From Gonatopus flavifemur (lineage: Eukaryota > Arthropoda > Insecta > Hymenoptera > Dryinidae), in the NCBI GenBank assembly GCA_018340375.1, contig JAFFJZ010000006.1, positions 20,280,001 through 20,344,000 of the forward strand: 64,000 bases of DNA, read 5' to 3'. The translations under genes were made by a program, and so were the position numbers. Positions 33,472 through 43,504 of this stretch are shown one piece after another (within the stretch, counting starts at the first letter, position 1; each line of letters opens with the position of its first letter). The notes under the pieces are model-generated. The model had not been told where the DNA came from. It did not search any database and saw only the letters and a program-made list of their open reading frames with translations.

Positions 33472-33928
33472 CCCAATCAGAAAAAACCGGAGTATGCCAA
33501 TGTTGACAACAGGCGGAGTACAGTGCCAGTATTGAGCCCCCAAGAGTCGGCTAGCACGTACCCAGTATGAAAAAGCGTCATCATTTCGGACAAATGCCAG
33601 TACTGCTGCAGTACAGACCACCAGTACCCCGCCAGTCTTAGCCGGTACTGGCGCAGTACAGCGCTACACGGAAAAAAGAAAACAGCAATGGTTACTGTGA
33701 ATCAGAAAAATACATTGAAACTCGAATTCATTCTATGCTGTACTGCGTTTCCCAGTTCTCGTTACTGTCCAGTCAGCATTGACGAATTTCATTACAATAC
33801 CCATCACTGTGATCACGCTAATCCTCATTATTCCAGCGTGTTTTCATTTGTTTTTCAACCGATCGCTGTCATTCACAGTAACCAGTAGTGTTTTCTTTTT
33901 TCCGTGTAGTTGTGAAATTCTGATTGGG
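33472..33928. mobile_element. CCCAATCAG element, split by a CACGG element
   Basis: The ends are CCCAATCAGAAAAAACCGG and GTGAAATTCTGATTGGG. The interior is made of CCAGTACTG, GTACTGGCGCAGTAC and TGCTGCAGTAC words. The insertion 33667-33906 separates the last 20 bp. It is joined on the right to a second partial copy at 33929-34113. TA precedes this copy and TA follows the pair, so the two may have moved as one unit. Confidence 0.8.
33667..33906. mobile_element. CACGGAAAAAAGAAAACAG element, copy 1, TA duplication
   Basis: The 240-bp element runs from CACGGAAAAAAGAAAACAGC to GTTTTCTTTTTTCCGTG. TA is at 33665-33666 and 33907-33908. It interrupts GCGCCAGTTGTT, which is intact at 34090-34101 and 50288-50299. 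Arms carry GGTTACTGTGAAT and ATTCACAGTAACC. Copy 2 is at 63457-63723. Confidence 0.85.
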
Positions 33929-34113
33929 CGTATTGCGCCGGTACTGAAGACCATTACCGATTACCAGTACTGTGCCAGCACCAAGTACCCAGTACGGAAA
34001 AGCGTTATCATTTCGGACAAATGCCAGTACTGCTGCAGTGCAGACCGCCAGTACACCGCCAGTGTTAGCCGGTACTGGCGCAGTACTGCGCCAGTTGTTG
34101 AATTCTGATTGGG
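33929..34113. mobile_element. CCCAATCAG element, second partial copy
   Basis: It continues directly from 33928 with CCAGTACTG, GTACCCAGTACGG, AAAAGCGTTATCAT and CCGGTACTGGCGCAGTACTG words and ends AATTCTGATTGGG. Only the right terminus is complete. TA follows at 34114-34115. Confidence 0.7.
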
Positions 34114-34329
34114 TAGCATTAAAATTCACGTCCCTCGGCGTTTTTAGCTGCGTTTGAGGAGATAATAATTGACGTATATGACATATCAATTCGATCATCG
34201 TATTTTATTGCGAACGGTGATAAGTCGGATGACATCTTCTTCATGTTCTTTGCAGAAACTTGGATTGGTAAGTTGAATCTTTGCGGTGAAAGAAGCAATT
34301 CACTATTCCCAATAACTTTGTGGAATGTT

Positions 34330-34800
34330 TATAAGCTGGGGCAACTAAACTCAGTTGAGGGTTAGCACACTTGGAATTTTGTTGGACATTCATTGATTTG
34401 GTAAAAAGGGAGCAAGGGATGGTGGAAACCAATTCTTACAACAAAAGGTGCTGCGCAACCGTTGCTCTTACGTTGTTGATCAAGTTGACGCAAAGTTGCT
34501 GGGCATTTGCTACGCGCGTGATTGAGAGTTTCGTGAAACCGAGCAACTTCCTAGCAACACGATTATGACAACTCAAGTAAAAATCCTAGATTTACAGCAT
34601 ATTGTTGCGCATTTGGCGACGCAACGTCCTTGTAAATTGGTTCAAACTGTCGTTGTACGTTTTCCACGATTCACTGCACATTTGCTCAGCATTTTGCTGT
34701 CAGGGAAGGTGCATCAGATAAACGCTACTGATGCGAATCCTCGAAATCGTAAACGCGTTTACCGAGATATTGAATTCTTTGAGTCAAAATTTACATGAGA
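34330..34800. repeat. GTTGC/GCAAC-word repeat block
   Basis: TTGCGCAACC, GCAACTTCC, GTTGCGCATTTGG, GGCGACGCAACG and GACGCAAAGTTGCTGGGC recur on both strands over about 450 bp. It looks like another word-rich TIR element with unclear ends. The frames at 34371-34798 are its by-products. Confidence 0.4.
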
Positions 34801-35230
34801 TGATATTGACTTTTTTGATCCATATTATAAAATCTCACACCAAGTGAAAAGCAGTATATAGAACTGATCTCCGAGAACCTGAAATTTTATTGACGAATGT
34901 TCAATTATGCTTATCAAAACGTTTTTCTCCCCTTTCAAATTGAATGAGCGGTTTCAAAGGTGCAGTCCTCCACAAACTGCAAAACAATACAAAAATTCTT
35001 TTACCGATTTCAGTTGAACGAATAAAGTGAACTCATTAGTTGGAATTAATTTCATTGAACCTAATGATCGATATTTTATGTATAAGAAGGAGATAATTTT
35101 TCTACATAAGAAAGAAAAACATCAATTTTGAGCATTCAAAAACGTAACGATCCTTTATTCAGATCCATGCTTTATTTTCGCCAGAGCAGATACCAAGATA
35201 CTTGATTCTCTATGAACCGGGGTCGTTTAC
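34801..35230. other. Intron-like sequence downstream of the 35.2-kb exon
   Basis: No repeat or further exon was recognised. On the minus strand it follows the GTAAAC donor at 35230, so it would be the start of the next intron. Confidence 0.35.
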
Positions 35231-35362
35231 CTTAACGTGTCGCTAACCGCCTGAAAGAATCGTTGCACGCGTCTTTTCCTCTGTTTCTTCACCAGTCCAT
35301 CCTCCTGCTCTTTGCTCGTCGGGCTCTCATGAATTTCGCAATGTCGCCTTGTATGAGATTTA
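35231..35362 (-). CDS. Probable internal exon of an unidentified gene
   Basis: On the minus strand a 132-base block stays open for 43 codons, including SPTSKEQEDGLVKKQRKRRV then QRFFQAVSDTLR. It is bounded by a TACTAAC branch site (35387-35393), a GTAG acceptor and an AG|GTAAAC donor (intron from 35230). Codon third positions are GC-richer than the flanks, the residues are charged and soluble, and KKQRKRR would serve as a basic nuclear-localisation-like patch. The exon enters with one base of a split codon and leaves with two. I do not recognise the protein. Its phase and position do not join the Polycomb exon in frame, so it is probably another minus-strand gene. Confidence 0.55.
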
Positions 35363-36032
35363 CTACGATAATTTGGATTTAAATTTGTTAGTATCATCAT
35401 TAATTTTTTTCTCTTTTCTACCGAAGATAGACATTTATTTGAGCCAATTATCGATCAAAGAGAATCGATTTCTTTTAGAAAAACAAATTCCCTGAAAGCA
35501 AAATGAAATGAAAAATTGATTATCAATTAGCTTAATCACTATACAGTCGGATCAACACTGTGACAAATCGAAAACGAGATTTCCTGTTCCCAATTGTAAA
35601 TTTAATTTGAGAAAATTTGTAATATCGTCATTTGGAATGTAGGCAAAATAAAAAGATCAAGTTGAATTTTTACAAAAATTTTGTAAATACACTGCTCTGA
35701 ATATTGGCATATTACGGTCAATTTGTAAACTCATGAGGAATAAGTGTAAATTTATTAAAAACTTCACTTCCAAAGCAGGTAATAAAGTTCCCCACATTGA
35801 AAGTGACGTATTTACAGACGGTTGTGAAATGACAGATTTTTTATAGAATCGCCACACCGAATGAAGGGAATTCGCATTTGTTTCGCTATGAATTTTACAC
35901 TCATAGTGGTGAATTCACATTCATATTAATGGATAAACGTCAGTTTGGAAGTAGGTAATATTCGTGAATTTCAAAAGAAAATTTCTTACAGTGAAGTTCC
36001 ATATTCTCAGAGAATTATTTTTCTATTTTTAA
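35363..36032. other. Upstream intron of the 35.2-kb exon; no repeat seen
   Basis: AT-rich, apparently single-copy sequence holding the branch site and acceptor for the exon. No gene was recognised. Confidence 0.35.
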
Positions 36033-36306
36033 CCCTCTGGGGATACACTTAGGGATACCCTGGGTCAGTTTGATCTGTTGGAAGTGTTTTTTGATCTCTC
36101 ATATCTCGGCTTTGAAACATCGTAGAGCAATGTTCTTTTTTTTTAAATTCATCGCCGAAGTCTGGAGTATACGAATCCGAAACTCGCTTTGCTCCACAGT
36201 GGATAGTTTTTTCAATATCTAAAGAAATGTAGAAGTACTTTTTCAAAGATATACAACTTTTCGGAATGAAGGATGAGTGATTTTGATTCAGTTTATCCCC
36301 AGAGGG
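36033..36306. mobile_element. piggyBac-like short element, TTAA duplication
   Basis: The 274-bp element begins CCCTCTGGGGATA and ends TATCCCCAGAGGG. It is flanked by TTAA on both sides (36029-36032 and 36307-36310). CCC...GGG ends on a TTAA target are diagnostic of piggyBac-type transposition. There is no coding capacity. Confidence 0.85.
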
Positions 36307-36429
36307 TTAATAATTTTTCCATGGTTCGTGCAGTTTTGAGCGATTCAGGAGTCTCTTGTTTCTCGTTGATGATTCTCTCTTTTCAAACAATATGTAGCTA
36401 TTTGTTAAAGATCGGTGAACTTCATATTG

Positions 36430-36685
36430 ATTAAAATATCGCTCTGTACAGCATTTCTACTTGAATCAGATAAGCGCGATACTGTACAGAGCGATATTTT
36501 GATAAAAATGAACCCTAACAACACAATGTGTCTCTGGGACATTTTCTGAACGTTCAGGAAACCTCTTCCACGTTTTATAAACCTTCCATAAACGTTCCAG
36601 TGGCACGTTGTGCTGTCTGGGAAGCGTTTGGCCGTAGTTTGTCATAAAAGATTTGGCTGCTGCCACTTTGCCAGTATCCCCTTAA
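36430..36685. repeat. AAGGTGATACCAG hairpin family, copy 2 (partial, interrupted)
   Basis: AAAATATCGCTCTGTACAG and its complement CTGTACAGAGCGATATTTTG match the arms of 3552-3758. The outer right arm (GATTTGGCTGCTGCC, then CCAGTATCCCCTT) lies after the insertion 36513-36621. The left outer arm is lost. Confidence 0.6.
36513..36621. mobile_element. CCCTAACAACAC element, copy 1, AA duplication
   Basis: The 109-bp element has ends CCCTAACAACACAATGTG and CACGTTGTGCTGTCTGGG, flanked by AA. The interior has TTCTGAACGTTCAGGAAACC and GGAAGGTTT-type dyads in inverted form. Copy 2, exactly the same length, is at 45605-45713 in the opposite orientation. Confidence 0.8.
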
Positions 36686-36739
36686 GAGTTCATTGTTGCC
36701 ACAATTTTATCCAGAAAAATATATTATGATTCGCATTCT

Positions 36740-37275
36740 TTGATTGCATTTCGTTGTTCTTTCATCACCACGGAACACTCGAACGATGATGTCATCTGCA
36801 AGAAAATATTTCAATGAAAATCGAAAAAAATGTACGAGCATACTAAAACTTCTATTCAAACAAAAGAAGAGCCTACTTCTGTTTGAGTGGGGAGAAGGGT
36901 TCTCAATGATCTCGTCTGTTCTGGTTTCCGTATGTATTGGTAGGAACGAACACACTACCGTATATTTTACGACACGTAAGCGAAGATACCCGTAGCGACG
37001 CGATGCGCGTGCCTGTACACGTGAGGCACGCTCGTATTCCCCTTGCTCGAGATTCGGCAATCATCGTCATATTTCGCGTTCGCTTTTAGTTTTTATGTAA
37101 CGTCGGTGGAACGAGAACCAACGACCGAGGAGAAGTGGTGGTGGTGGAGGTGGTGGTGGTGCTGCTGCTGCTGACTTCACGTCAACCCGTAGAACGAACT
37201 TGATTAATGAATTATCGATCGTTTTTCAAGTCGATCTGTTTCGTCCCCCCCCCCCCCACTCTCTCTCTCTCTCCC
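36740..37275. promoter_or_regulatory. GC-richer CpG patch, possible promoter or first exon
   Basis: This patch departs from the AT-rich surroundings, with many CG dinucleotides (ATACCCGTAGCGACGCGATG), a GTG/GCT trinucleotide run (37135-37173), a 13-base C run (37245-37257) and a CT tract (37259-37273). It lies 1.4 kb upstream, on the minus strand, of the exon at 35231-35362 and could be that gene's start. The minus frame at 36707-37060 has no domain. Confidence 0.35.
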
Positions 37276-37481
37276 CCTCGTGACCGCTGAAGAGAATGGA
37301 TCGTGAAATTAAACCTCATTCGATTTATAGAATATCAAGCATGAAGAGATATTGAATTATTATCACTGCAAAATATTTTCGAAACCTAATATGCTCTTAA
37401 TTGACAAGTTCATAGATTTATCGATGAACGGAAAGGAGTGATCATCAGGAATATTGGAATTTTAAAAAAAGACATCCTGTA

Positions 37482-38763
37482 CCCAGGTAAAAAGGCGCAA
37501 CACTCACAAAGATTGGCCGAGCCTTGGCGGTTAGCAAGGTGCAAGCTTGGAATAATAACATCGTTACAGGCTCCATTGATGTATTCTGCCAATTACGGAC
37601 CAACATTGGGACGATTATGGCAGTCAAATCAGCCATCATTGGCAACCCATGAAAAAATTTGACGCTCGATCTAAATCTAAGATTGGATCATGCTTGTACA
37701 CATTACAAACCAAGACTGATAGAGGAATTCTTTTATGGTCTGCCAATGGTCAGATGTTTTATGCATTGAAAGGAGGTACCATCATTTATTACACATAAAT
37801 GATATTGACTGCTAAATTTGAGTCAATACTATAATCGTACTGAACCAATATTCGGCCGAAATTGATTCAATGTTGCGTCAATCTCGCTCCAACGTTGAGC
37901 CAATGTTGCGCTTATGTTCAACTGTATGTTAAACGATTGCGAAAATATAATACAAATTCAGTCATATATTTCCGACATCGGTTGCTTCCCCTCCATACAG
38001 GTTAAGATGTACAACCCGAATCTGAAATATTTTATACAACCAAGGCCAGAGAATATCTGTATACATTGAAACAAAGAAACTTATTTGAATAATTCAATAC
38101 AAGATGTGTTTATAAGTTTAATATAACCTAATGACTACTGGTTACCACCTTACAAATCCATTACATCGATTATAATTCAAATTCTGATGTCCGCGAGTCC
38201 TTGGGTCTGCACAGCTGAAATCTCTCCTTCGATGAAGGACCTGTGATGAAGACAACAATTTTCAAATCAGGAAGTTATATGATGCTTATATATGAACCGC
38301 ATAGTTTGTTGAGTGCTTGCGAGAAACGAACTGAGCGTTGGAAACAATACCGAAGGGTGGCGCTTTGACATTGTACGCGGCAATTCTTGTATGGAAACGT
38401 ATAATTGAGGATCGTCGCTAGCCTGAGCCAAGCTTTGACCAGGCTTGGCCCTACAGTGGGTACTCATTTCTTCCAAACGTTGTCAACGTTTGGATTAATA
38501 TTCAGCCGTGCTATGAAATTGTTCGTATGAAGTCAATTTCTTTTGTCCAAACGATATTGAGACAACGATAAACCACGATTGGCACAATCTTGAGCCAATG
38601 ATGGATTGATCAATGGAAATTATGATTCCCAACATTGGTGCAACATTGTGTCAATTGTCAGTCAACGTTGGCTCGATATAGATTTCCAAGCCTTGGATGT
38701 TAGCATTGCGCCTATCTATTTTTCATCGTCAGGATTGGCGCAAGCAAGAAATTTTTACGTGGC
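37482..38763. mobile_element. 1.3-kb CAACGTTG-rich repeat, copy 2
   Basis: Same orientation and order as 24263-25560, with scattered substitutions and small indels. The left end is CCCAGGTAAAAAGGCGC. The right end TTTTTACGTGG is followed by CTA; TA before the left end and after 38763 may be the duplication. The frames at 37410-37662 and 38267-38476 match those of copy 1 and are not genes. Confidence 0.75.
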
Positions 38764-39043
38764 TATTGACATGTTATGAGTAATTGACTGACATTCGATG
38801 AAGAAATTTCAGCGCATTTCTCAAATAACAGCAGCGGTCTACTTATTTCCATGAATCGTGATTTCAAGCAATCAAATATCATATATTCTTATAAGAAGAA
38901 TATTGTGAGAATATTATAAAAAGAATATTGGGAGAATCGATAAAAAGTTGTCTGGAGAATATCGCTGAGATTTTCAATCTAATCTGATTCGGTGCTCAGA
39001 GGGAGAACAATGACACGTAATTTACCAATTATTATACCACATA

Positions 39044-39430
39044 GGCTGAAAAGTCCCGGGTCTAACAAAGAGAAGACAGTTTTTTTGTTCAAAATTAGCT
39101 TTATTCATCAACTTAATCTCCATCAAGAACAACGCAATCATTCCAGCGCCGCTCTAACATTTTAATACCACTTTTGTAGAACGATTTATCTTTTGTCTCA
39201 AGATAGGCCTCAGTTTCAGTGATAACCTCTTTATTTGAGTGAAATTTCTTACCGGCCAGCATTTTGTTCAGGTTTGCGAACAGCCAGTAGTCGCTGGGAG
39301 CCAAATCTAGTGAATACGGTGGATGTGGAGGCAATTAGAAGTTCAATTCATGTAGTTTTGACATTGTTTTGATTGATTTGTGACATGGTGCGTTGTCTTG
39401 ATGAAATAAAATTTTGTTCTTTGCCATATG
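39044..39430 (-). pseudogene. mariner-family transposase, 3' fragment with broken frame
   Basis: The minus strand carries the C-terminal third of a mariner transposase: KNKILFHQDNAPCHKS, then LPPHPPYSLDLAPSDYWLF, then FYKSGIKMLERRWNDC. The second and third catalytic aspartates (HQD and PSD) are separated by 34 residues, the mariner DD34D spacing. A stop codon interrupts the frame between them, so it is dead. The 3' TIR, GGCTGAAAAGTCCCGGGTC, starts next to a TA at 39042-39043. Everything upstream of the second aspartate is lost. Confidence 0.9.
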
Positions 39431-39529
39431 CATATGTATGAGGTGCTAATTCGACTAGCAACTCGAAATTGAGAGATTTGGGGTTCTAGTTTTTCGTTGG
39501 GGTGGGTATCATTACTAGAGGAATTTCTT

Positions 39530-39730
39530 TACCACATAGTAAAAAGTAAAACTCACTTCCAACCTTGATATCGGCTTATTTTAAGATGCAGCCCCAACTA
39601 GCCCTATTTCAGCTGGAAGTAAGCATCCAAAACAAATGCCGACACAATGGAAAAGACTGAATTTCAGTCAAGTTTTCAAGTGAGATGCAGCCACTTTCAG
39701 TCAGACTTTTTACAGTGTGAACAATTTCCT
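39530..39730. repeat. Partial CACTGTAAAAAG element
   Basis: The right end GACTTTTTACAGTG is clear. On the left CATAGTAAAAAGTAAAACTC is a weak match. The interior has CACTTCCAACCTTG, GCAGCCCCAACTAG and CAGCTGGAAGTAAG words; GATGCAGCC occurs twice. Confidence 0.4.
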
Positions 39731-39778
39731 ACTCTTTCAAATTTTTAGAGTGAAATTTTACCCTTCATCCACTGTTCA

Positions 39779-40900
39779 AAATGTTGCGAAACGTTTCTGA
39801 CACGCCCCAGAGACTGTTAAAGCCCTACCATCCCATACAGCACCACAGATTTCAGTAATGTCTCAATTACATTTCAATCTCTCACCTTCATTGCATTTCA
39901 GTATACTTTCGCAGAAATATGTCAAAAATCTGTTGACTATTTGTAATGTCTCAGATATATTACGAGAGAAACATTACAATTAAATATTTCATAAATATTC
40001 TTGAAACATTGCAGAAAGAATTCAGAACCCATGCAGAAAATGCCGACTTCCAACCAAGCATAACAATACTGGAACAACACTGATTGCCAGGGTTGGTCGC
40101 CAACGTTGTAACGCGGTTGAAGTAACAACCAGTACAACGTTGTTGTAACGCCGATAGTCAATGCTGATTTGCCAACGTTGATTTAAAACTCGTTCAACGT
40201 TGTCCATTATGTGTGGTTTAATACGGCAAAATTTTGAAGAAATTATTATTCATGTTCTCGAATTGACTTCTTCACATGTTTTCGGATTATTCATTCGTTT
40301 CAAGAAACGATTCAAACTTCAGCAACATACGAACAGATGTGTTATATTTTTTACTTTCGATATAACCATGGACATTAGCTGAGAATATATAATTTTTTTC
40401 ATTAGCTACGTACAAAGGCTTAAATGGATTACCATCACCGGTTGAAAATCAATTGTCAATGTTGGTATACAATGAAAAACCAGTACTGATTCAGGGTTGA
40501 TGTTAACGTTGACCCAGTATTGGTGAACAACGCCGTACCAGTGTTGATCAGCGTTATCATTCCGGGTTTATTCCAACGTTGTTTGCCAACAGTTGGCAGT
40601 TGGCAAATAACGTTATTCCAGTACTGGGTCGTTCATCAATTTCTGCATGGGAAATATTGCATTGAAATGTAAGATTAGCGGACATTGCAATATTTCTGAA
40701 GGGACTTTGAAACCTCGGAAATGTGACACACAGCAATGTTATAGAAATATTTCAATGTTTCAGATGTTAGATTTCTGCAATCTTAATGAAATCTTCGATG
40801 CTGTGTGGGATTGTAACGTTTCGAAAGAATCCTTCCAAAATAACATTTCAGAAACGTTGCAGGAACGTTTCATGTTTCAAAAACGGTTCAAAGATGATAT
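39779..40900. mobile_element. AATATTTC-word element, copy 2, split by CCCATGCAG copy 3
   Basis: GAAACGTTTCTGACACG on the left and GGAACGTTTCATGTTTC on the right bracket repeated ATTTCA, GAAATATT and CATTGCA words. CCCATGCAG copy 3 (40028-40651) lies inside, and the sequence either side matches 31690-31880 without a gap. The frame at 40647-40949 arises here. Confidence 0.55.
40028..40651. mobile_element. CCCATGCAG element, copy 3, AA duplication
   Basis: The 624-bp element has ends CCCATGCAGAAAATGCCGAC and CATCAATTTCTGCATGGG. AA flanks both sides. The related sequence near 31700 (CAGAAATAT) has a single AA and no insertion, so it serves as the empty site and supports a 2-bp duplication. Confidence 0.88.
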
Positions 40901-41325
40901 TTTGAAATATTTCATTCGTACAAAACTACGAGACCTCTTTCTTTTCTAACTATATAACGAGAAAAAGGGATTACTTGAATACGAGCCAGTTAGAGGATTC
41001 GATTAAATCGTTAAATAATCATTACTATTATTGATTAATAATTATTCAACTTAATTGAATGAAATTTTCCTTAGTTTCTTTTCGCATGCAGGGATCAATG
41101 GGATCAATCGATCGATTTCTAAAACGATGGCTGGTCATCTCACCTCGTCAATAAGAAGTTTTTGATATGTGAATTTAACAATCATTTCATTGCCCGATGA
41201 ATGATAGTCTGCCTTCAATGCAATGATAGGTGCGATCACAGTCATACCAAGGGTTGGCTGTTTGCATGTTTACCGGTTCCACTAGCATTTGGCCGACGGT
41301 TTTTGTTCGCTAGAACGGAGGCGTC
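40901..41325. other. No gene seen
   Basis: AT-rich to mixed sequence with an ATTAATAATTATT dyad near 41030-41050. No exon or TIR pair was recognised. Confidence 0.4.
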
Positions 41326-41490
41326 ATGTTCTTGAATCGTTTATAGAAACGAAACGAAAATTCAAGCTCTAAATTCGATGAACCATTATTATTTTCCACC
41401 TCGGATTAACTCCTTTGAATTAAAAACATCGTTCAAAGGATGTACTGTAAGATCTTTGGTTTCTATAAACAATTCAAACTTCAGCAACAT
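41326..41490. mobile_element. ATGTT...AACAT short element, copy 1, 8-bp duplication GAGGCGTC
   Basis: The 165-bp element starts ATGTTCTTGAATCG and ends TTCAAACTTCAGCAACAT. GAGGCGTC is repeated exactly at 41318-41325 and 41491-41498. An 8-bp duplication fits hAT or P superfamilies, but the ends are not CAGGG, so it is separate from the CAGGG hAT group here. Confidence 0.88.
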
Positions 41491-41731
41491 GAGGCGTCTA
41501 ATTGTTCAAATTATTTCACCCTGGTAGGATTTTCATTAATAAATCATGCGGTGGTCATCAGTTTATCCTTTTTATTACCAAGGCACTAGAAGGAAACATT
41601 CCCAAGTAACTGGCGGAGGATATCGCTCTCACTGAGAAGGGATTGATCAGGAAAATTAAACAAGCCTTAGTGAGTAACTAATAAGGCATTGACCGGGAAC
41701 TAACGAAGGATTTGTCACGATGAATATTATA

Positions 41732-41959
41732 CACAGAGATAAAATTGCTGTAATTATAGAGACATCATTAAATTGCTGTAAAATATGCCGAAATTCCTGT
41801 TCACTCAACCATGGTCTCCGATAAAAATAAAAGTCTGCTGCAGTGGTCACATGAATTGCGATAAATCTAATAGATATTGTGGTATAAATTACAGCAATTT
41901 AATGTTATTCCTATATTTATCGGACATAAGGTACATTTCACAGCAAATTTTTCTCTGTG
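41732..41959. mobile_element. CACAGAG element, copy 1, TA duplication
   Basis: The 228-bp element has ends CACAGAGATAAAATTGCTG and CAGCAAATTTTTCTCTGTG, flanked by TA. It is the uninterrupted relative of 48960-49259. The stretch TTCACTCAACCATGGTC here is the empty site for the element nested in that copy. Confidence 0.85.
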
Positions 41960-42118
41960 TACTATAGTCGAAACCAAAATTCTTCTTTGTTAGAATATAG
42001 ATGAGAAGAAGGGATATTAGTTTTTCAATCTTGGAATGGAACAAATATTGTTCGTAATTGTTATCGAATATGTCAGTATTGTTGCTCGATTCGTACTCAT
42101 TTTTGAAGTGAATCTATC

Positions 42119-42336
42119 ATGTTGCTGAAGTTTGAATCGTTTATTGAAACGAATTGATAATCGAATAACGAAATACTTAGCTGTTAGAAACCCAAAACCC
42201 CACATTATATTTTTTGAACGATGTTTCCATCAGTTTTAAGGAGTTGATTCGAGAAGATAACCACCGATGATTTATCAGATTTTGCAAGCTCGAATTTTCG
42301 TTTCGTTTCAATAAACGATTCAAACTTCAAGAACAT
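42119..42336. mobile_element. ATGTT...AACAT short element, copy 2, 8-bp duplication AATCTATC
   Basis: The 218-bp element has TIRs of about 36 bp: ATGTTGCTGAAGTTTGAATC at the left and GATTCAAACTTCAAGAACAT at the right, each followed inward by GTTTATTGAAACGAA or its complement. AATCTATC is repeated exactly at 42111-42118 and 42337-42344. The interior matches 41326-41490 and, degenerately, 10475-10690. Confidence 0.92.
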
Positions 42337-42401
42337 AATCTATCGACAATACTGTCATTCCCGATAATGAGTGCGGGGAATATTTGATTTATTTTGAGAT
42401 T

Positions 42402-43504
42402 CACTGTAAAAAAATTTCACCGGAAAATTCCAGTACATGTACTGGAAGTCATTAACCTGTACATGTACCGGAAAATTTCAGCACATTTGTACTGCAAAAA
42501 TTCAGTGCAAACGTTATGGAATTCCCGCATCAAAACTGGAAATTTTCTGAGCCTCGGTACTGGAATTTTTCAGTACACGAGCTGGACTTTTCCAGGACAT
42601 GTACTGGAAAATTAATGCTGAAAATATCCATGAAAATTGAAAAAAAATTGCTCACGCAAAGTGATTTTGCAGGGTCCTTGTGTTCCAAGATGATTGAGAA
42701 ACTTTTGATCGTTCATTTGGATGGACAGAAACTCATGTCTACCTAACAGGATTTGAACCCACACTTTTCTACCTGCCTACCAACTGAAACCTAAGACCTA
42801 ACCGATGAGCTATAGCGCGACATGTTGGAAGGCCAGCTTGAGTTACTACATATGCTTCATATCTAGAACACAAGAGGATAAGTCTTGGAAAAACCTCATA
42901 TATCAATTTCATTGGCTACAATTACAATTATTATTCAAAATCTCAATCAGGAAATTTTTAATATAAAGACTTGAAATTTTTCCTGCCAGAAATGACGAAG
43001 TCCAATAGAAGTGGAAAATTTCAGTGCAACAGTGATTAAATTCCGTTGCATAGCAACTGGAAAATTCCATCACACGACCTGAAAATTGCAGTTCAAAACC
43101 TGTATAATTCAATTGCATAGTAACTGGAAAATTCCATCACAAAACCTGAGAATTGCAGTTAAAAACCTGTATAATTCCAGTATACCAACGATTAGGTTTT
43201 TTTTTCTAAATTCCAAATTTTTTCTCAAGTCCTTTTTGAGGGAATATTTTTTTTTGGTGCACAAGAACTATAAAATTGTAGTACGAGCCGGTAAAATTTT
43301 CGCGAAATCATGGCAAAATTTCAGTACATCATCTCAAACTTGAAAATTCCAGTACAATGACTGAATTTTCAGTTATGCTTGGTAAATTTTCAGTAACGTA
43401 ACAACAAAATCTCTGTACATGTAATGGAATATCCATATTCCAGTACTAGCACTGGAAATTTCCAGTCCAGTTGCACAGTAAATTTCCAGTTTTTTTTTAC
43501 AGTG
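42402..43504. mobile_element. 1103-bp CACTGTAAAAAA element, copy 1, TT duplication
   Basis: The ends are CACTGTAAAAAAATTTCACC and CCAGTTTTTTTTACAGTG, flanked by TT (42400-42401 and 43505-43506). The outer parts are built from CCAGTACATGTACTGGAA, GGAAATTTCCAGT and TCCAGTAC words. A tRNA-like module lies at 42741-42821. A copy of identical length in the opposite orientation is at 51138-52240 and differs at few positions, so amplification is recent. The 43086-43343 frame (85 codons) is present in both but has no recognisable domain. Confidence 0.9.
42741..42821 (-). other. tRNA-like module with RNA polymerase III boxes, copy 1
   Basis: On the minus strand: a TAGCTCATCGG box (42802-42812), one base off the A-box consensus, and a perfect B box GGTTCAAATCC (42749-42759), with about 42 bp between them, as in tRNA genes. 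The acceptor stem does not pair (GTCGCGC at the start, TAGGTAG at the end), so it is tRNA-derived, SINE-head-like or a pseudo-tRNA, not a working tRNA. Confidence 0.65.

Noticed and set aside
17861..35362. Joining the 35.2-kb exon to the Polycomb exon as one transcript
   Set aside because: The upstream exon ends two bases into a codon, while the Polycomb exon would enter at phase 0 through a poor, purine-rich acceptor. The join breaks the frame and the ATG context supports a start at 17920.
42741..42821. A functional tRNA gene
   Set aside because: The B box is perfect, but the acceptor and T stems do not pair properly and the module is part of a mobile element present twice.
43086..43343. 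85-codon frame shared by both 1103-bp elements as a transposon protein
   Set aside because: It is conserved only because the copies are young. It is built from TTCCAGT-word translation and shows no transposase motif.
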